Positions 45,225-57,822 are shown, counted from the stretch's first letter. The stretch is 64,000 nucleotides of DNA from Austropuccinia psidii (GCA_023105745.1 JALGQZ010000009.1:45103967-45167966), one strand, 5' to 3'. The notes: a model not told the origin generated them from the sequence alone. Translations and numbers: made by a program.

Positions 45225-46513
45225 CTATTCCAAGGAGTTCCTTGTCATGAATATGATAGTTGAGCTCTTCTGGAAGGAATTGGGACTATCAAATGCAATG
45301 GGATGTTTTCCTGAGTCAGAGACCTGACTCAGTACAGCACCCAATGAATAATAAGAAGCATCACTCTCTATAATGGTGGGTAGAGAAGGAGTAAAGTGGG
45401 AAAGGATTGGTGAGGTGGTGAAAGCCTCTTTCAATTTATGAAACTGTCTAAGAGCTTACTCATTGAAGGGAAAATGGGAATGTTTCTTGAGGAAACTTGT
45501 GAGTGAACTAAATTTCTTTGAATTACTTTTGATGAGATGCAGTAAAAATTGGCAAAGCCAAGGAAAGATTTTAGAGCCTTGAGGCTTGTTGGAGGGGGCC
45601 AATTGAGAATTTTCCGGCATTTTGCTTGGTCAATCTTGAGGTCTTCAGATGAAAAAATATAAACTAAATACTCTACACTGGAAACATGAAAAAGGAACTT
45701 GGATGCATTAGCAAATAGTTTATTGTCTCTGAGTCTGGAAAGAACAGTGGAAACATGAGTGACATTCTCTTCCTCAGATTTTGAAAAGACCATAATGTCA
45801 TCCAAATAAACCACAACATAAATATCAAGAAGATGACAAAAATTACATTGACAAGGTTTTGAAAAGAGGCAGGAGAGTTGGTGAGCCCAAATTTCATGAA
45901 TAGCTAATCATAACTGCCATATTTAGTTCTAAAACTTGTCAAAGGTTCATCACCTTCCTTGATTCTGAGAAGGTTATATGCAACACACAAACCAATCTTG
46001 GAGAAGATAGAAGAACCATTGAAAACAGAGAGATGCTTATTCATCGTAGGAAAAGGATACTTTTTCTGCCTAGTAACAGCATTAAGTTTGTGGTAATCAA
46101 CACACAAACTGAGGCCACCATACTTCTTTTTGACAAAAAGGACATATGCTCCTGTTGAAGAGGAGCTTGGCCAGAAGAAACATTTCTCTGATTGTCTGAA
46201 ATGTAGGCCCTGAGTTTATCTGACTCTTGGTTGGATAAGCAGTACATCACCCCAATTGGAGGTAGAGAACCCTCCAGCTTGATATGACTATCACTGCCCC
46301 TGTGAGGAGCAAGTTTCTCTGAGTTCACCTGGGAGAACACATCCAAGTCCTGGTGATAAGCAAAAGGAAAAACCTTCATCATGGTTTCTATTTCTTCTGG
46401 CTCATCCCCTTCATGCCACAACTCCTCCAGGGAGTCATGATAACATGAAGGAGGAAGGTCCATATTCCCAAGAAAGAGATGAAGTGAAGATACAGAATTA
46501 TCCTCTCCAACAT
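45225..46513 (-). pseudogene. Element 3 reverse transcriptase and RNase H start, broken
   Basis: Pieces on the minus strand: 46513-46041 (protease-RT linker with HRGSDSHIKLEGSLPPIGVM), 46107-45904 (MCVDYHKLNAVTRQKKYPFP), 45897-45673, 45814-45431 (VYLDDIMVFSKSEEE with the catalytic YLDD at 45797-45808, and LKSFLGFANFY) and 45434-45225 (PTIIESDASYYSLGAVLSQV, the RNase H start). Frame changes separate them. Confidence 0.85.
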
Positions 46514-48430
46514 TGTAAGATGTGACTATGAAACTGATGATAATATTACTATTAATCAACAGTACTATGTCTGTTCTTATGAAATATAATAATAAAATAT
46601 TATTATAACCACAATTAAATAATTAAAAATTGTTTCTTTCACGTGTTAAGCACTACTAGTGATTTTAACAGTGAGCAAGTAATTGTCTACAAGAATCAAT
46701 TACAAGAAGAATTTAATAATAAAAACTTCTTTATTAAAATAATAAAATTATTTTAATATATAATTATCTTTTGCAAGAATAATTATAAAGATAATTCTTG
46801 AAGAAAACTATTACTAGAGAAAAACTTTAAGAATTAAAGATAAATGACTCACTAATACTCCAAAGAACTTATTGATAATAAAAGTAGAGAAATTTGACGT
46901 GGAATTGTGGATTTAAGGGATCAAAATGATTTATAACAGTATTACAACAATATATAGTTGGATTCTATGATTTCAAGTCTTTCTGATTGATTCTGAAAGA
47001 ATTAAAACACTTAAGAATAGTTGAACTAATACTTACTTGTTGGTAATAAAGATTTAATAAATTGATAAGATGATGATGAAAAAACAGCAAGAAGAGGCTT
47101 CTTTTAAGTCAACAACAGCTCACAGAGGCGTGCCATGGAGCAAACTGAAAAACCAGTGAGTGAGAAAACAATAAACCTTTTTGGATTATTGATTGCATCA
47201 TCTGTTGTCATGTAAGATTATCATAATTACTTAATTGATGCTTTTACGTGACTACCAACCCCAATATGGTTAAGAATAAAAGGAGTAACACTTGTAAATC
47301 TTCTTTTATTCTAAAATAATCATTGATTTCTCAAAGTTATCAATGTTATTGCCAATTTCATCACAGGTTGTAATTACTGTGAATTTTTGAAGATTCAGTG
47401 TTTCACGTAGAATATCCAAAAATGGACTGTAAGTAAAACTTTTAATTTTACTAGTAAAGCTGTAATTCTTTTTGGTTGTACCATAGATAATACAGTTCTC
47501 CTTTAGTCCTGAAAGTTTCAGAAAGATTCATTAAGAATTGTATTTTTAATGAATTTTTGAAGGTTTTACCTCATTTCTACGTAGAATTGCAAATAGCAGT
47601 GTTTTGCTGGTTGCTATGAGGTAAATCAATGAATATGGGTCCCAAAAGGGTTTTAATTACTCTTTTGGGGTTTATCCATGGAAAGTCATTAGTAATTGAC
47701 ATGGTTACAGGAGTGTAAGTAGCTCATTACCTCCTTGGCACGTCAAAATAGCAGGTTATTTGCTATTTTCTGATGTTTTACAGTAGTTGTAACTTGGTAA
47801 CCAAGTTCCCAAAGAGTTTTAGTTTACCAATTGGGCCAAGATGAGCCATGGATCCATGCTCTGGAGCTATCCACGCCTCTGAGGCCTCAGAAGTTGGGTA
47901 CCCTGGCTCTCTTTGATGTCTTTTGTCCCCCTTGCCTATTTTTTACGTCAAAATAGTAATTTAAGCTTAAAGTGAGATATCCACTATGGGTGTACCAAAA
48001 GTCCATGTAAGAATACCATGATATTAAGTGCTCAAAACATGCATAACACTATTCTTAGTGTATATGTAACATGGGATTTCTCACTTTCCCATTATTTTGG
48101 CTAAAAATCAAGAAAAACAAAAATTTTCACGGATCTTTTATGTGGTATTAATGATGTGGTATTGAAGTATTTTCCATTTTACCACCTCAAATACTTAAAT
48201 TGAGCTTATTCACTCTATGGAGCTACCCTAGGTGAATTTTTGTGTAGAATCCAAATCTGGTCTTAAATCCATGGATTTACTTACTCAATAAAAAGTTATT
48301 CATCTTTTCTGAAATTGAAAATGATGAATTTTGGATATATGCATGACTTATGAGTTTTGCATAATTCAAAATTTCTTTTTAAGATAATTGTGGCCTATTT
48401 GGGTATGTAAAATATACCTCAAGGCTCACA
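46514..48430 (-). repeat. Family A solo LTR with TSD AACAT
   Basis: 1,917 bp, minus orientation, between perfect duplications AACAT (46509-46513 and 48431-48435). It splits the element 3 polyprotein between protease and reverse transcriptase and is therefore younger than element 3. Confidence 0.95.
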
Positions 48431-49063
48431 AACATCTTGAATCTCTTTGAAGACTTCATCTCTAGAGGAAAGTAATGATTTATGTGAGTTAAGGGAAGGA
48501 ATATTTACAGAAGATGGAAATGATGGTGTTCTAGAATCACCAACCAGAGCTGCAAATGATTTGGAAGAATCAAAATCATTACTGAAATATTTTGAAGGAT
48601 CATAAAAATATTTTGAAGGATCATAAAAATACTTATGATCAACATTAAAGGTGATCAGCCCTTGCCTTAAATAAATAGATGAATTATAATGATTAAAAAA
48701 GTCAAAGCACAATATGAGGTCTCCTCCCTTGGGAGTATCAATGACTAAAAACTCCCATTTAAGGCTTGGGAAGGATGGAAGCTCAACCATAAGATTGGTA
48801 TGGTGTGTCACAAATAAGGAAGGGGACTCAGAGGAGTCCAATATGATAAGAGGAATCTTCTCTGGCAGTTCTGACATATTCAAAGAGTACTTGTGAACAA
48901 ACTGCTTTGCAATAAGTGAGTTGGTAGCAAAAGAATCAATGAGAATACTGTAAAAAACATCAGAAAAAGAAGAAAAAACAAAGAATTTAAGAGAATTCTT
49001 GACACTAGTATTCAGAATGCTCAATTTTGCTCTGGATGGAAAACAGTAAAAACCATTGAACAC
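48431..49063 (-). pseudogene. Element 3 protease region
   Basis: The frame read from 49063 has the retropepsin-like core VFYSILIDSFATNSLIAKQF, where the active-site motif is D-S-F-A instead of D-S-G-A. Then come LPSFPSLKWEFLVIDTPKGG and DLILCFDFFNHYNSSIYL, which match the linker before RT in chromoviruses. A tandem 18-bp duplication (encoding YFYDPSK) is visible near 48585-48625. The damaged catalytic glycine and the nested LTR rule out function. Confidence 0.75.
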
Positions 49064-50400
49064 ATCATGATCTTCACTCAGGATTTCCCCTGGCTGGGGA
49101 ATTTGCCTGATGGTTGGGTAAGCGTGTTTTGGGGCCTTTTGAGACAGGACTCAAGACTATTCTTCCCCCCACAATAGGTACATAATCCCCCCTTGATTCT
49201 TCTATCTTTTTCAGAATTAATTAACTTGAAATCTTTATTCAACAAAGAAGAATGGGGCTTGTCTCTCTTCTGAAAATTCTTCTTCTTCTTTTGACTTGAA
49301 CTTGAAGAACTTTGAGGATGAAAAGAATTTGACTTTGAGGCTTCTGCCTTCTTCTATTGATGATGACTCTTTTCATTTAGCCTCTAATGGTACCCATTAT
49401 CAAGCTCAAGTGTAATATCCATTAAGTCTTGAAGGATTGGAGACCAATTGAACCAAAATATTAGATAGAAATTCCTTCCTGAAATGATGGATGAGAGCTC
49501 TTTCATCCCAATCTCCAATTCTTGAGACCAAGCTTCTGAAATAAGCAATGTATAATTATACATGTCCACCTTCTTTCATTGTTAAGGAATCCAACTCTGC
49601 TTCAGCTTTCCTAACTTCAGTTTGGTCCTCAAACAGAGTAAAGAGTTGGGATTGAAATAACTTCCAAGAATTGCAAACATAGCTTGGGTCTTGATTGGTG
49701 AGATTGGAAAGATAAGAATCAATCCATTTTTCAGCCCTGAAAATCAGAAATGAAGTGGAATAGAGAACTTTATTTCTGTCTTGAGAGAAACCTTCCAGAT
49801 CATTATGAGAAATCAATTGAGAAGACTGAATGAAACTTCTGACTTTGAATGGTTGAGTCCCATCAAAGCATTCTGGTGCCTTCATAGACAGAGTCTTGAA
49901 GGGTGCTGGTCTTGATGCTTCAGAAGATGGAGATGCTTGAAGATTGCCTGTAATCTGAGTAATTTACTGCAGGATCTCCAATAAGGATGGTTCAGGCTGA
50001 TGAGAGACATGTTGATTGGACTTCACTAATGTTGGCCCTCCAGTACTTCAGGGTGCCCCCACAGGAGAAGGACCACCTTCAGTACCATCCAAATCTTCCT
50101 CTTCTACAGATTTCTCCTCCCTGCTCCACAATCTTCACCAGGAACTTTGAAAGTGGTCCTTGAAAGTTCTGCAAAGCTGCTAACCACTCCTGAAAATGAA
50201 TTTGATCTTCTTGGCCCCCTTCCTTCCTTCCTGGATGGTGCTGCTCTTTCCAAATGGGGTCCTCTGTCTAATTGGGCCCTCAGTTGAGGAAGTTCTGGGG
50301 TTCCTTCAAGAGGAACTCTTGGAGTGGAGTGAGAACAGCTTGAGCTCTGGCCTGAGATATTGTCTATCTTGCAGGAGGTGAGTGTTGGATAGGCATTATT
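49064..50400 (-). pseudogene. Element 3 gag, broken
   Basis: The N-terminal part, about 50400-50104, is Ser/Pro/Arg-rich (STPRVPLEGTPELPQLRAQL). The capsid-like core at 49885-49556 reads MKAPECFDGTQPFKVRSFIQ, EKWIDSYLSNLTNQDPSYV and LFTLFEDQTEVRKAEAELDS, typical Ty3 gag. 49569-49384 continues with LQDLMDITLELDNGYH. Near 49170 a knuckle reads CTYCGGKNSLESC, with Asn in place of the zinc-binding His. Frame breaks lie near 49560 and 49200. Confidence 0.8.
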
Positions 50401-51143
50401 TAGGGAATGAAAATGAAATGGAATTAATAAAAATTCAAAAATTTGAAGATGAAAAGCATGAGGAAAATCAACAGGAAGCTTGAAGTCAAAATAAAAATCA
50501 AAATCAATGTCTTGAAGAAAAATCAATCAATCAAATTAAAATCTTGAGGTAAATCAATCTATCAAATGTCAAAATGACATCTTCAAGTCAATAAATCAAT
50601 AAATCAAATTGATCAAAACAATAATAATGCAGAAAATCAATCAATCAAATGAATTCTTGAGGCAAAATCAATCTTATGCCAAAATTCTTAATGTGAAAAA
50701 TAAGTAAAATCAATGAAATGTTCAGGTAAATAAGCTTTCTTTCAGTCAATATCAATTATGTAAAATGAATCAATCAATACAAATCAAGTGGGTTCTTCTT
50801 TCAAAATTAAAGTTCTTGAAGAATGAATCAATACAAATCTTGATGTTAAGAATGTGCCTGAATAATCTTAATGATAAATGTTAAAATCAAGTGAAAATCA
50901 AGCCTGAATTCTGAATGAAATGAATTTGATTATTTGAAAAAAGATTTAAAAAGATAACCAAAATAGAAAATGGGTCAGCTTTCAATTTTTAGGAATGAAA
51001 AATGAATGAGAGAAAATTGAGAGGTGAAAATGAATCATAAAGCTCATAAGCATTAAGCAGTCATAAGTTCAATGAAATTAGTGAATGAAATTATAAAGAA
51101 ATAATGAACAGAATGAAAAGGAATTATGAGTTACTTAATTTAA
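50401..51143 (-). other. Element 3 leader
   Basis: AT-rich, with many AATCAATCAAT-type repeats near 50520-50660. No convincing primer-binding site directly follows the 5' LTR end (the minus strand reads ATGACA then TTAAATTAAG). Confidence 0.5.
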
Positions 51144-52632
51144 TGTCATGGGGGCTCAAATGGAAAACAAGATTGGCCTGGAACTCAGAAATCAGGGGCC
51201 TCACTTGGAAGATTCCAAAAGAAGAAGGATAAAAATAAAAGACTAAATTTCTCTAAGAAATATGCAAGTACAAATATGAGAGGCAATAAGAGAAATGAGA
51301 GGCCAAATGGCCAAAGAGCCAACCAAGTGAGTCCTTAATCACTGTCTCAATCTTCCAAAATGAACAATGGAATTAGTAAGCATATGACCACCAAATGTCT
51401 ATTTCAACGCAAAGAAAGAAAAGGAAAGAGGCTCTAAACAACTGATTTGATAATATCAGTATTTGCTTAAAAGAATGAAAAGAAAACAAAGATAAAATCA
51501 AATCAAAGTATATTAACTAACTGGGAGAAACCCCCCCAGGGTCAGAGGAGGCTGGTATATGTGAAAAGCTGAGAGCTTGACTCCTTCAGGATGGCAGCTG
51601 GTCTGTATTGAATCCTTGAAGCTGTATTGACTGCTTCATGAAGTGTATACCTTGCCAAATTGTCAAATGAACTGGGTTGAATGAAATTCCCATGGTGTAT
51701 GAATGATAATACAGGTCTTGATTAATCCAGACTGTATTGAATGAATGTGGCTTCCGGGGTGGATTGATGGAGCACTGACCCTTTGAAAATTGTTTTGGAA
51801 CTCCCTCTTGAATATCCCTTGAGAATGGACTGCCGTATTCCCTTGGAAAAATTCTGTGAATCAGAATAACCAATTATTCCTTGATAGCATCATTGGTATT
51901 TGATATTGACACTTTTCTTTTGAGCCTTGATTAATTCTCTGGATGACCTGCCTTGATGACCTGATAAAAAGTTGGAATAACCATTTGATAGTGGCGCCAT
52001 TGCATTACTTGTGTAAAAAGATGCATAATGGTGTATAATACCATTTGTCACACTTTTGGTTATTGGAGGGTGGAAATGGAAAAAGGTCTTTTGGATTGAT
52101 GCCAAGAAGATATAAGTGAAAATTGGGTTTTGAGTGGCTTGAAAGGTGAAAGAGTTTCTTTGGATGTTTTGGCCAAATAAACCTAATAAAGCTTTAAAAC
52201 TGTATTTGCGCAAAGTGTGCCAAAAATGCACAAATCTTGTAATTAAGCCCCAAATGGTCTAATATGGCTATTTAGGCATATTTCCCATATTACATGGAAA
52301 AATGGCCTAAAATAACAGATACAGAAAAATGCAAAAAATTTCCAAATCTTTATTTAAAGCTTAAAAGGCCAAATACAGGCTTTTGGGCTATATTTTTCCT
52401 GTTGAATGGAAAATAAAAAAGACTGCCAAAAAGCAAATCATGGCCAGGAAAGGCCAGATGTTGATGAAAGGGCCAGGTTGGTGCAAGATGATGAAATGAC
52501 CATAAAGGCCATAAAAGAATGAAATGGCCAATATGGCCAATGATTATGGATATTGCCAAATTTCCATAAAATGGATATGGCATGGATATGCCACATTGAG
52601 TTCCAAGGGGGTGAGATTCCATGGTTGTGACA
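51144..52632 (-). repeat. Family C 5' LTR of element 3
   Basis: 1,489 bp, minus orientation, termini TGTCACAACC (52632) and CCCCATGACA (51144). Matches the 3' LTR throughout with scattered substitutions. Confidence 0.9.
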
Positions 52633-53232
52633 GGTGGGTGTATGAATGCAAGCCTGTCTATTGAGGTCTTGTTTGCAGCATGATGTTCCACAAAATGGAC
52701 TTGAAAGACCCTCTCCTCAGGAAGAAGGTGGTTGTCCATATGGAGTCCTTGGTCAAGACAGTTGGAAAGCAAAAGGTGGTTACAGGTTGGAATTTGCAAC
52801 CCCTCTGGTGTGTGGGAAGTCTGCATGCCCATGGCCGGGTGTCCGCAATGGAAACAGGCCACACCAAATATGTTGACCAAGTGCTCTGGTGGCCAACATA
52901 TCTGACTTGTGTGGTACCATGGATGATTCAAATGGGGGGAAGGGGGCTAAAAGGGTTGTGCTGATGGCAGTTGTGGATCAAGCACTTGCTACAAAAATGG
53001 GGAAGAGTGTCAATCAGTATCTCAAGATTTTGTAGGAGTGTTGAGGATAACCTGAACCACAAAAGTAAAGCTGGGCTTTTCCTTTCCCACTTCTAGGATG
53101 GCAGCCATGATCAGTTTGTCAAAGGTAGTCTGACTAAGTTTTGCAGCTGCATGAAACAAAACCTGACCTATCAAATCCTCAAGCTTGTTGGCCTGAGTAC
53201 CCAGCTCCTTGCACATGGTGAAGGTACATCTT
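52633..53232 (-). pseudogene. Copia (Ty1) gag remnant, upstream half
   Basis: On the minus strand: 53216-53022 (CKELGTQANKLEDLIGQVLF, EVGKEKPSFTFVVQVILN) is a copia gag segment. Then 52931-52633 has ACFHCGHPAMGMQTSHTP, a degraded zinc knuckle keeping C-x2-C, and VFQVHFVEHHAANKTSIDRL running into the protease start (IDRLAFIH). The next residues (LSGSSKF) are found at 41269 on the far side of element 3. An LTR B fragment truncates the 5' end. Confidence 0.75.
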
Positions 53233-53886
53233 TGTAAGTTGTGGATATGAAACTTTGATTAAAATCAAGTACATTTCCTGTCCTAAAAATTTGTTTAAGG
53301 TAAAAATTGATTAAAAACAGTATGAAATCATACTCTCCAAAGAAAACACACCAGTTTGATTTTTTTCAACTTTGTTTGTATGAAAAAATAATACTATAAA
53401 CATTTATCCAAAAATACTTTACAAGAGATATTTAAGGCTACAAAAGAAATTTCTTGAGGAGAAATTCCAATTGGAATGAATTGAGCAAAGGACTTCAGGA
53501 AATTTATATAAGAACAGAGTTTTCAAAAATATTATTAAAGAGAAAACACACCCAAAAGTAACCAGAGTGAATTTGGAAACAAAGTGACAAAGTTAACAGT
53601 GAAGAAAGATGCTTTAATTTACTTATGGAGTGGTTCAAGGGTTAAGAATGATTATAATTATTTTTTCAAGTTTTTTAAAGGTTTAAAATGATTTTAAAAG
53701 GGTGGGTGGAATCTTTTATTGATTGGATCAACAGTGTTTGTACGAATTATAAAAGGAAAAGATTCTAACATGAGAAGAGTGGGGCAAAGAAGACATTATT
53801 TTATAGGCATCAATTCTCTTACTCCAACAGTAAATCTGGCTCTTTTAAGGCATGGAAAACACTCTGAGAACATAAAAGCCAATTAT
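53233..53886 (-). repeat. Family B LTR fragment
   Basis: Minus orientation. It contains the LTR's 3' end (TGTAAGTTGTGGATATG on the plus strand) and about 650 bp of LTR, then stops in the middle of the motif that reads GCCAATTAT, where a family D LTR begins. A worn TATA-region equivalent lies near 53795. Confidence 0.85.
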
Positions 53887-56075
53887 TGTAAGGTTTTTCT
53901 ATGAAACTCTTAATAATAGTAGCAAAATCAAGAGTACTATGACTGTCCTCAATAGAAATATATAATATAATATAATATTATAACCACAAATTTAAATATA
54001 ATTATTAAAAATAATTATTTATATAAAAAAATAAATTTAATTATTATTATAAAAATATAATAAAAAAAATATAATAATTATAATAAATTATAATTATTCT
54101 ATGATTTTTATAGTCACTGACAGTTATAACAATAAGAATTGTAAAGCTTTTAATGAGACAATTACATATGTAAATATAAATATTAACCACTTATAAATAA
54201 TATAAATATTATTTATAGAAGAGTTATAACACACACTGTGCAGAAATAACTCTTATAGAAGAAAATTCTATATAAAAAAACTAATACTAGATAAAAAAAA
54301 ATATAGAACTTTAGAGAAAACTGACTTATAATATTTATTTAATACAACAAGTTAAACAACAACAGTTATTATATTAAATAATGATTATAAGTTAAAAACA
54401 CGCCTAAAATCAATAATTTTAAGGATAAAACAACTTTTTATGATAAAATTTAAGATTAAAGAGTTTTTAAGAGGAATTTGTGGATTTTAAAAGATATTTA
54501 AGATGAAAATTTTATAATATAAAATATATTATTGATGATTACAACAATAATCTGAATTCTTTGATTTAAATTCTTTAATTTAAAATTAATAAAGAATAAA
54601 ATAACTTAAGAATTACTTTAATAATAAGATTTTATAAATAATAAAACTTTACCTGTTTAAATTTCTAATATGATTGGATTGATGATGAATGATGGACAAA
54701 AACAGTGATGAAAAGACTCTTTTTATGTCTTCAGAGCAGCTCTCATGATTCATAATGAATAGAGAGGGCGTGCTCAGGTCAAAACTGAGAAACCATACTT
54801 AAAAACAAAGTTCTTAACTTAAGGCAACTTGTTTTTAATTCCAATTTAAAGTTACCAGTGTTGTTCTTAACTCCATGTATTTTTAATCCTCATTTAAGCT
54901 AATTATTTTAAGTTTTTAATATAAATAAACTTATTTATATTAAAGTTCATCACATAAACAACTTAAAAATAGAGTTTCAAGCAGAAATCTCTTAAACTCA
55001 ATTTTTAATTAATTTTTAAAGAAATCATAATTTTCTTTGAGCTTAATTAAAAGAGTAAATTTCCAGGCTAATTACCCAGGAAATTTATTTATAAAAGATA
55101 CTTGAAATTTGATTTATATAGAGATAATATTAAATTCTAAGCTGTGTGAAAGTTTCAAGAAAATCCATTAAGGTTTGGATTTTTAATGAATTTTTGAAGT
55201 TATTGCTATTTTTCCACATAAAATAGCAATACACACCAAACCTTAGCTTTTGATAAGGTTTTGATGCTTGTAACTTCAAATTTTTAAGCTTATTTAAGGT
55301 TTTTAAGCTTTATTAAGCTTTGACAGTTCTTAAAACCTTGATTTCAAGCCTGCATATTGGGATTTACCCTTTGGCAGCTTGAAATTCCTGTCCAAATTGG
55401 GATAAAACCAGTTTAAACCTTAAGGTTGGATCAAAGTCTAATCCTAAAGTTTAAATAAGGTTGAAAATCCTCCAATACAGGTGGACAACCTTAATTGAAT
55501 CCTTGCAGATCCAAAAAGTTGGGTACCCCAGCTTTATTTGGTCTTTTTCCTTTGTCCCACCTTTTTGCGTGGATTTTGCCCTTTTATTTATTTAAAGCCA
55601 TACCATGGCTTTAAACCCTTTTAAATTGAGCTCACGCAGGATTTACATTCTGTATGGCAGATCCTTAGCCAATTCAGTAAATATACACCACACCTCAATT
55701 TTAACTAAAATTTTGGTAAGTTTGCATTAACCTTATGCAACTTTAAATTTAAGCTTATTTAAGCTTAAATTTAACAATTTTAAAAAAATGTTAAAAAAGT
55801 TACATTAGTACTGTGAAATTCTTAAATCTTCTAATAACACAAGAATTAAGTGTTTTTGGGTATAACACCTTATGGATGTACCCTAGGTTATTTTTGGTGT
55901 AGAATCCAAAAATGACATAATATTTATAACTTTGTTTATCCAAAATGAAGTTATACTTATTTTTTGTTATTTTTTATTTTAATTTCAACTAAAAAGTCTG
56001 TTTAAGACAAAATTAGCTGTTTATGAAGTCATTTGTGGCCTTATGGGTATGTTGTACATACCTCACAGGCTCACA
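53887..56075 (-). repeat. Family D LTR
   Basis: 2,189 bp, minus orientation, from TGTGAGCCTGTGAGG (56075) to AAAACCTTACA (53887). The termini are of the same type as families A and B but the body is different. It is very AT-rich, above all 53930-54660. Flanks ATTAT and TAGGG do not match. No family D coding region is in the window. It could be a solo LTR with a deleted flank or a recombinant. Confidence 0.75.
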
Positions 56076-56640
56076 TAGGGTGTGCAGTAATTGTTCAATA
56101 TCATTCATTTTACTGTTGCTACATTGTTGAGAATTTCTGAATGTATGTTTGGACCTCTGTATTGAATTCATTGATTCAATTTTATAAATATCTTCCTTAT
56201 ATGTTAATTCTTTCCAAAGTTCTGTCTTTATAGTAGTATCAGAAGTGAATTGATTCAATTTCATTCCTAATTTTGATACTTCCTGTTTTGAGGTGTCAAA
56301 ACACTTTTCCAAGGAAATTTCATATGTCTTTAATTAAGTGAATGAATTTGCACTATCATCAAGAACTTTCTTATTATCTTATTTGATAATATTTATTGCT
56401 TGTTGTATTCCTGTCTCAATTATGTCATCCATATTGGTTTAGAATATTTGTCTGTGAATTCTTTAATAATGGAAGATTGTTCATTTGACTTATTTCTGAA
56501 TGAATTGTCATTATTGGCAGTTCAAATTCCTCTTAAAGCTTGTTCAAAACACATAAGTGTCTCATTTATTTGCCTCATACTTAAGTTATTTGTCTTAAGA
56601 TTGTTACAAATTGATGAATTTTTATCAGAAATATGACTTT
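56076..56640 (-). pseudogene. Element 5 gag N terminus, truncated
   Basis: Continues the unspliced frame through [15 protein letters not shown], a TGA, then NEQSSIIKE and the coiled-coil-like region in 56312-56076 (CFDTSKQEVSKLGMKLNQF). Here the leader and gag stay in one frame apart from stops, which supports the view that element 2 has an extra T at about 8190. Confidence 0.75.
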
Positions 56641-56694
56641 TCACATCATTTATAGCTATATAGAAGCTTGGAATGCCTCCTAGAATATCAGAAA

Positions 56695-57690
56695 TTATTC
56701 CTGATATTTTAATCTGGCTTCCTCATTTTTTGACAATTCCATAATTGTTGTGGCCATCTGAAATACATTTCCCATGGCATCCTGCTGAATCTTTGGGATT
56801 CTGTAGCCCTGGATGTATGGGTTTGTGGCCGGTTCTTTGCCTTTTACCTTGTTTTGAGCTTGTGGTTGCTTTTTCACATTTGAATTGCTGCTGCTGGTTA
56901 CTGGGGCTGTTTTTGGATTTTGCTTGGGTGGTGGAAGGTTGTTTTTCCTCCATTCTTCTGTTAAAAGAATAATGTTTTCCTTTTCCATCAATGGATGCCA
57001 TCCATTGAGTATCTTTCAAGTGTTGGGATGGCCAAAGAATTTTCTCAAAGTCCGGTAAGAATTTATGCAGTTTTTCCACAGATCTGCAAGGATGTGGTAC
57101 TCTTTGTGCTGCAATGAATTCTTGTCGGCCTTCTGGCTGGCTTTTTATATGTCCACTGAGGCTTCTTGTGGCAGTTTCAGCTTTGTTTGAAGGTAAAACA
57201 GTATTATAAGCTTCAGAATGGCATAATTTGTTGTTTTGTGATCCATTTACTGACCCTTGTCCTTCTGCATCTGATTGGCTTCTGCCATAATCACGTGTAT
57301 AACCTTTTTGGGAGTGGCTTGAGGGGCTATAGCTGGCTCCTGATCTGGTTGAAGGCAAATTTCAAGATTGAAAGAATAAAAATAGCAATTTTATATCAAG
57401 AAACTTACATTTGGCCAGATTCTTGGCCTTTTGAAGGGTATTACTCATTTCCAAGTTAATTAATTCAGAAAAACCTGGCTCTGGTTGATTGTTCTGAGTT
57501 ATAATAACTGTGCTATTATGGTCAGAATTGGCAGTACTGGCAGGAATAATGATAGTAGCTGTTGATGAAATTTCAATATTTTCTTGTCTTACCACGTTGT
57601 CAGACACTAAAATTGATGACAAATGCAATTATTCAAGTAAAAAAAGGATTCTTAGAAGGAGAAATGAAAAATAACTCCTCACTTATAATA
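56695..57690 (-). pseudogene. Element 5 leader gene with overlapping frames
   Basis: The minus strand carries the same architecture as element 2. A GTGAGG donor (about 57681) and TTTTAG acceptor sit before TGTCTGACAACG. An exon encoding VSDNVVRQENIE follows, with a GTAAGT donor near 57407 and an AACCAG acceptor ending near 57344. In the spliced phase the next exon reads QEPAIAPQATPKK, then hits a TAA in place of the TTG found in element 2. Its C-terminal part (56991-56695, basic, with YRIPKIQQDAMGNVFQM) is open. The unspliced frame from the ATG at 57358 (MPSTRSGASY) is open for 211 codons to 56723. Confidence 0.6.
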
Positions 57691-57822
57691 TGAAAAAAAT
57701 TCAGTTTTTATGAAGTTTTTGAATTATAAGTGTTGTTTATGGGTTTTTTAAAGTTTTCAATATAATAAAAGGGATTAGAAAAGAGTTAAGATATATTTCA
57801 CATGTGAAATATCATGGCTGGG

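Larger units (their letters stand above)
41270..52632 (-). mobile_element. Element 3: full-length chromodomain Ty3 retrotransposon (family C)
   Basis: LTRs at 51144-52632 (5') and 41270-42752 (3') flank gag, protease, RT, integrase and a chromodomain in Ty3 order, 11,363 bp including a 1.9-kb solo LTR insert. It sits inside a copia gene: residues leading to the copia protease (52633 side) continue at 41269. No clean 5-bp duplication is visible (GACAG and GGTGG flank it). Many frame breaks: inactive. Confidence 0.9.
56076..57822 (-). mobile_element. Element 5: family B leader and gag start, truncated
   Basis: Read on the minus strand from 57822: CCCAGCCATGAT (the second half of the family B primer site), leader, small exon, gag leader frames and gag N terminus. 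It stops at 56076 within MNDIEQLLHTL, where the family D LTR begins. It is clearly family B by sequence but is preceded by a family A LTR. Confidence 0.85.

Noticed and set aside
41265..52637. Target-site duplication around element 3
   Set aside because: GACAG and GGTGG differ. A CTGTC match can be forced by moving the LTR border, but that would destroy the TGTCAC/GTGACA termini seen in both LTRs.
52646..52964. Plus-strand open frames 52646-52876 and 52680-52964
   Set aside because: They are antisense to the copia gag and zinc-knuckle remnant, which has recognisable motifs.
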